The notes beneath the pieces are model-generated. The model saw only the letters and a list, made by a program, of their open reading frames with translations. It had not been told where the DNA came from and ran no database searches. A stretch of DNA of 5,935 nt from positions 1 through 5,935 of the forward strand of contig CAZYXV010000081.1 of the NCBI GenBank assembly GCA_964651475.1, written 5' to 3'. The stretch comes from JBGSMF01 sp964651475 (GTDB lineage Bacteria > Chloroflexota > Anaerolineae > Fen-1058). A program made the translations under genes and the position numbers. Shown here one piece after another: positions 4,960 through 5,935 of the stretch; position 1 is the first letter of the stretch; each line of letters starts with the position of its first letter.

Positions 4960-5084
4960 GCCTAACACTGCATGCACCCGACGCCCTCACGATGCGCGTT
5001 TAAGAAGCGTTGTGTGTTCCAAAGCATCGTGAGCAAACCGGCCGGTCTGGCGCAAAGCGGGCGCGGGTGATGCTGCCGATAGGC
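4960..5084 (+). other. attC site of the lipoprotein cassette, altered core GATAGGC (125 bp)
   Basis: The inverse core GCCTAAC is at 4960-4966 and the right-hand core GATAGGC at 5078-5084. The arms GCATGCACCCG and CGGGTGATGC pair with one extra G on the left. The interior (TTTAAGAAGCG, then AGCATCGTGAGCAAACC) groups it with the sites at 1-55 and 3950. Confidence 0.92.
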
Positions 5085-5307
5085 GAGACGCTCGCCGACG
5101 CTCGCATCTCGCCTATCGAGGCGCGAGATACGCTTGAGCAGGGCGTCGGCTCGTCGCTCGCGCGACCTCGCCTCCGCCTATCTGCTCAATCAAGCGGAAA
5201 TCCTCGCGTGCTACGCACGCTCGGACTCCGCTGCGCTACGCCCCACGGCGCCGCGTTTGCGCCTTCGGCGCAACGCAGCTTGGGGGTTCCGCTTATCTCG
5301 CGCCTCG
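5079..5307 (+). mobile_element. minicassette, second full copy (229 bp)
   Basis: It is the same 229-bp unit as 4073-4301, with no difference that I can find by eye. It starts ATAGGCGAGA, has inverse core GCCTATC at 5111-5117, and ends at the G of GTTAGGT (5307-5313). The flanks differ on both sides (lipoprotein attC to the left, gene-less cassette B to the right). The boundary of identity therefore falls at the G/TT crossover point of the core, as expected for integrase-mediated insertion. Confidence 0.75.
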
Positions 5308-5313
5308 TTAGGT

Positions 5314-5758
5314 GCTTGCCCGTGCGCTGGCTTATAAATGGTCAGGGTAGTTGTGGGGTAAACAGTCCAGGCAATCTTGGCAGCACCGGCAAAAGCATGC
5401 ACCTGCACCACCAGCACTACCAAGACCTTTGCGGCAACTGCCCAATTTTAGATAGATGGTGTATCTTCAAATACAACACTCACCTGTCCAGTCGTTTGGT
5501 GAGTGCAGGGCAAGGGTGGACATTGCCAAGACAGCGTTACTTGAACAGTTGCGGTCAACTGTGTAACAATCAGGCTAGACACCACGGGACACAGATAAGC
5601 CAAACCTGTTTTGCGGTTCAGAACAATATGCCAGGCAAGGCCATGAGCTTGAAGCAAGGCTTATGGTATTCAGCCAGTCACGCTCAAATAGGCACAGGTT
5701 TGTGGTTGCCCGTTGATGGGTCTTGGGTGCTGGTAATAGGTTGCAGGTGCATGGGCGC
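5314..5758 (+). other. gene-less cassette body, copy B
   Basis: This is the partner of 2922-3368. Both whole cassettes are 575 bp (2916-3490 and 5308-5882). In copy B one + frame is open from about 5338 to 5758. It reads LCGNCPILDRWC, CGQLCNNQARHHG, SQTCFAVQNNMPGKAMSL and GSWVLVIGCRC, which looks like a cysteine-rich extracytoplasmic domain. It has no convincing start, however (ATG at 5397 lacks a ribosome site), and it continues into the attC. The reverse strand also has a partly conserved frame (LAWHIVLNRKTG). I cannot decide between a decayed gene and non-coding DNA. Confidence 0.55.
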
Positions 5759-5888
5759 ACCTAACAGGCGCTTGCAGCCGACCGCCCATACGATTCGAGT
5801 TCAACAACTACATTCGCGTGGTCATCGTTTTTCGGGGGCGAGCGCCGCTCGTCGCATCCTGGGCGGCGGCTGAAGCGCGACGATAGGC
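5759..5888 (+). other. attC site of gene-less cassette B, altered core GATAGGC (130 bp)
   Basis: The inverse core ACCTAAC is at 5759-5765 and the right-hand core GATAGGC at 5882-5888. The arms GCGCTTGCAGCCG and CGGCTGAAGCGC pair with one extra G on the left, continued by CGCCC/GGGCG. The inner part shares GTGGTCATCGTTTTTCGGGG with the sites at 2793 and 3369. Confidence 0.92.
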
Positions 5889-5935
5889 GAGACGCTCGCC
5901 GATGCTCGCATCTCGCCTATCGAGGCGCGAGATAC
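5883..5935 (+). mobile_element. minicassette, third copy, cut by the window end
   Basis: The first 53 bp of the unit are present, with inverse core GCCTATC at 5915-5921. There is one base change against the other copies: GCCGATGCTCGC here, GCCGACGCTCGC there (T at 5903). The rest lies outside the window. Confidence 0.75.

Noticed and set aside
5010..5873. 287-residue open frame
   Set aside because: It runs across an attC, a complete minicassette, the gene-less cassette and another attC. Only its 5338-5758 part may reflect a decayed gene.
1184..5935. CRISPR array
   Set aside because: The repeats are about 200 bp and hundreds of bases apart, with genes between them.

Overview
This window is a stretch of an integron gene-cassette array. 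Nearly all of it can be parsed as consecutive cassettes: a gene or gene-less insert, then an attC site running from an inverse core (GCCTAAC or ACCTAAC) to a core (GTTAGGC or GTTAGGT). The parse rests on the core heptamers, on near-palindromic arms such as CAGCCGA/TCGGCTG with one extra base on one side, and on a self-check: the first bases of most cassettes are complementary to the last bases before their own inverse core. All genes and attC sites point along the + strand. No integrase gene or attI is present, so the window is internal to the array. Because cassette arrays are mosaics, base composition and gene content say little about the host. The lipoprotein and one attC style would suit an environmental bacterium such as a Chloroflexota member, but this is a weak guess.

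Layout, cutting each cassette after the G of the core: the tail of an upstream attC (1-49); a DUF4926-like gene without an attC of its own (50-338); a zinc-ribbon protein (339-1001); a short cassette with a small ORF and strong inverted repeats (1002-1379); a two-helix membrane protein (1380-2342); a tRNA-Ile(UAU) cassette (2343-2915); a gene-less cassette, copy A (2916-3490); a three-helix membrane protein (3491-4072); a 229-bp minicassette (4073-4301); a lipoprotein (4302-5078); the minicassette again (5079-5307); the gene-less cassette, copy B (5308-5882); and the start of a third minicassette (5883-5935, cut by the window end).

The two most notable things are the tRNA gene inside a cassette and the minicassette. 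The tRNA has a rare UAU anticodon and a 9-nt variable region. The minicassette is almost nothing but an unusually long, palindrome-rich attC of about 203 bp. Its cores are altered together (GATAGGC at the front, GCCTATC at the inverse core), so complementarity is kept while the canonical GTT/AAC is lost. From 3491 onward it follows every other cassette. The same attC body, with a normal inverse core, ends the 1002-1379 cassette.

The genes do not form a pathway. They are independent cargo: one small DUF protein, one zinc-ribbon protein, two membrane proteins, one lipoprotein and one tRNA. Most of the longer open frames over 1167-1388, 3937-4131, 4128-4337 and 5010-5873 are read-through of attC and minicassette DNA, not genes.
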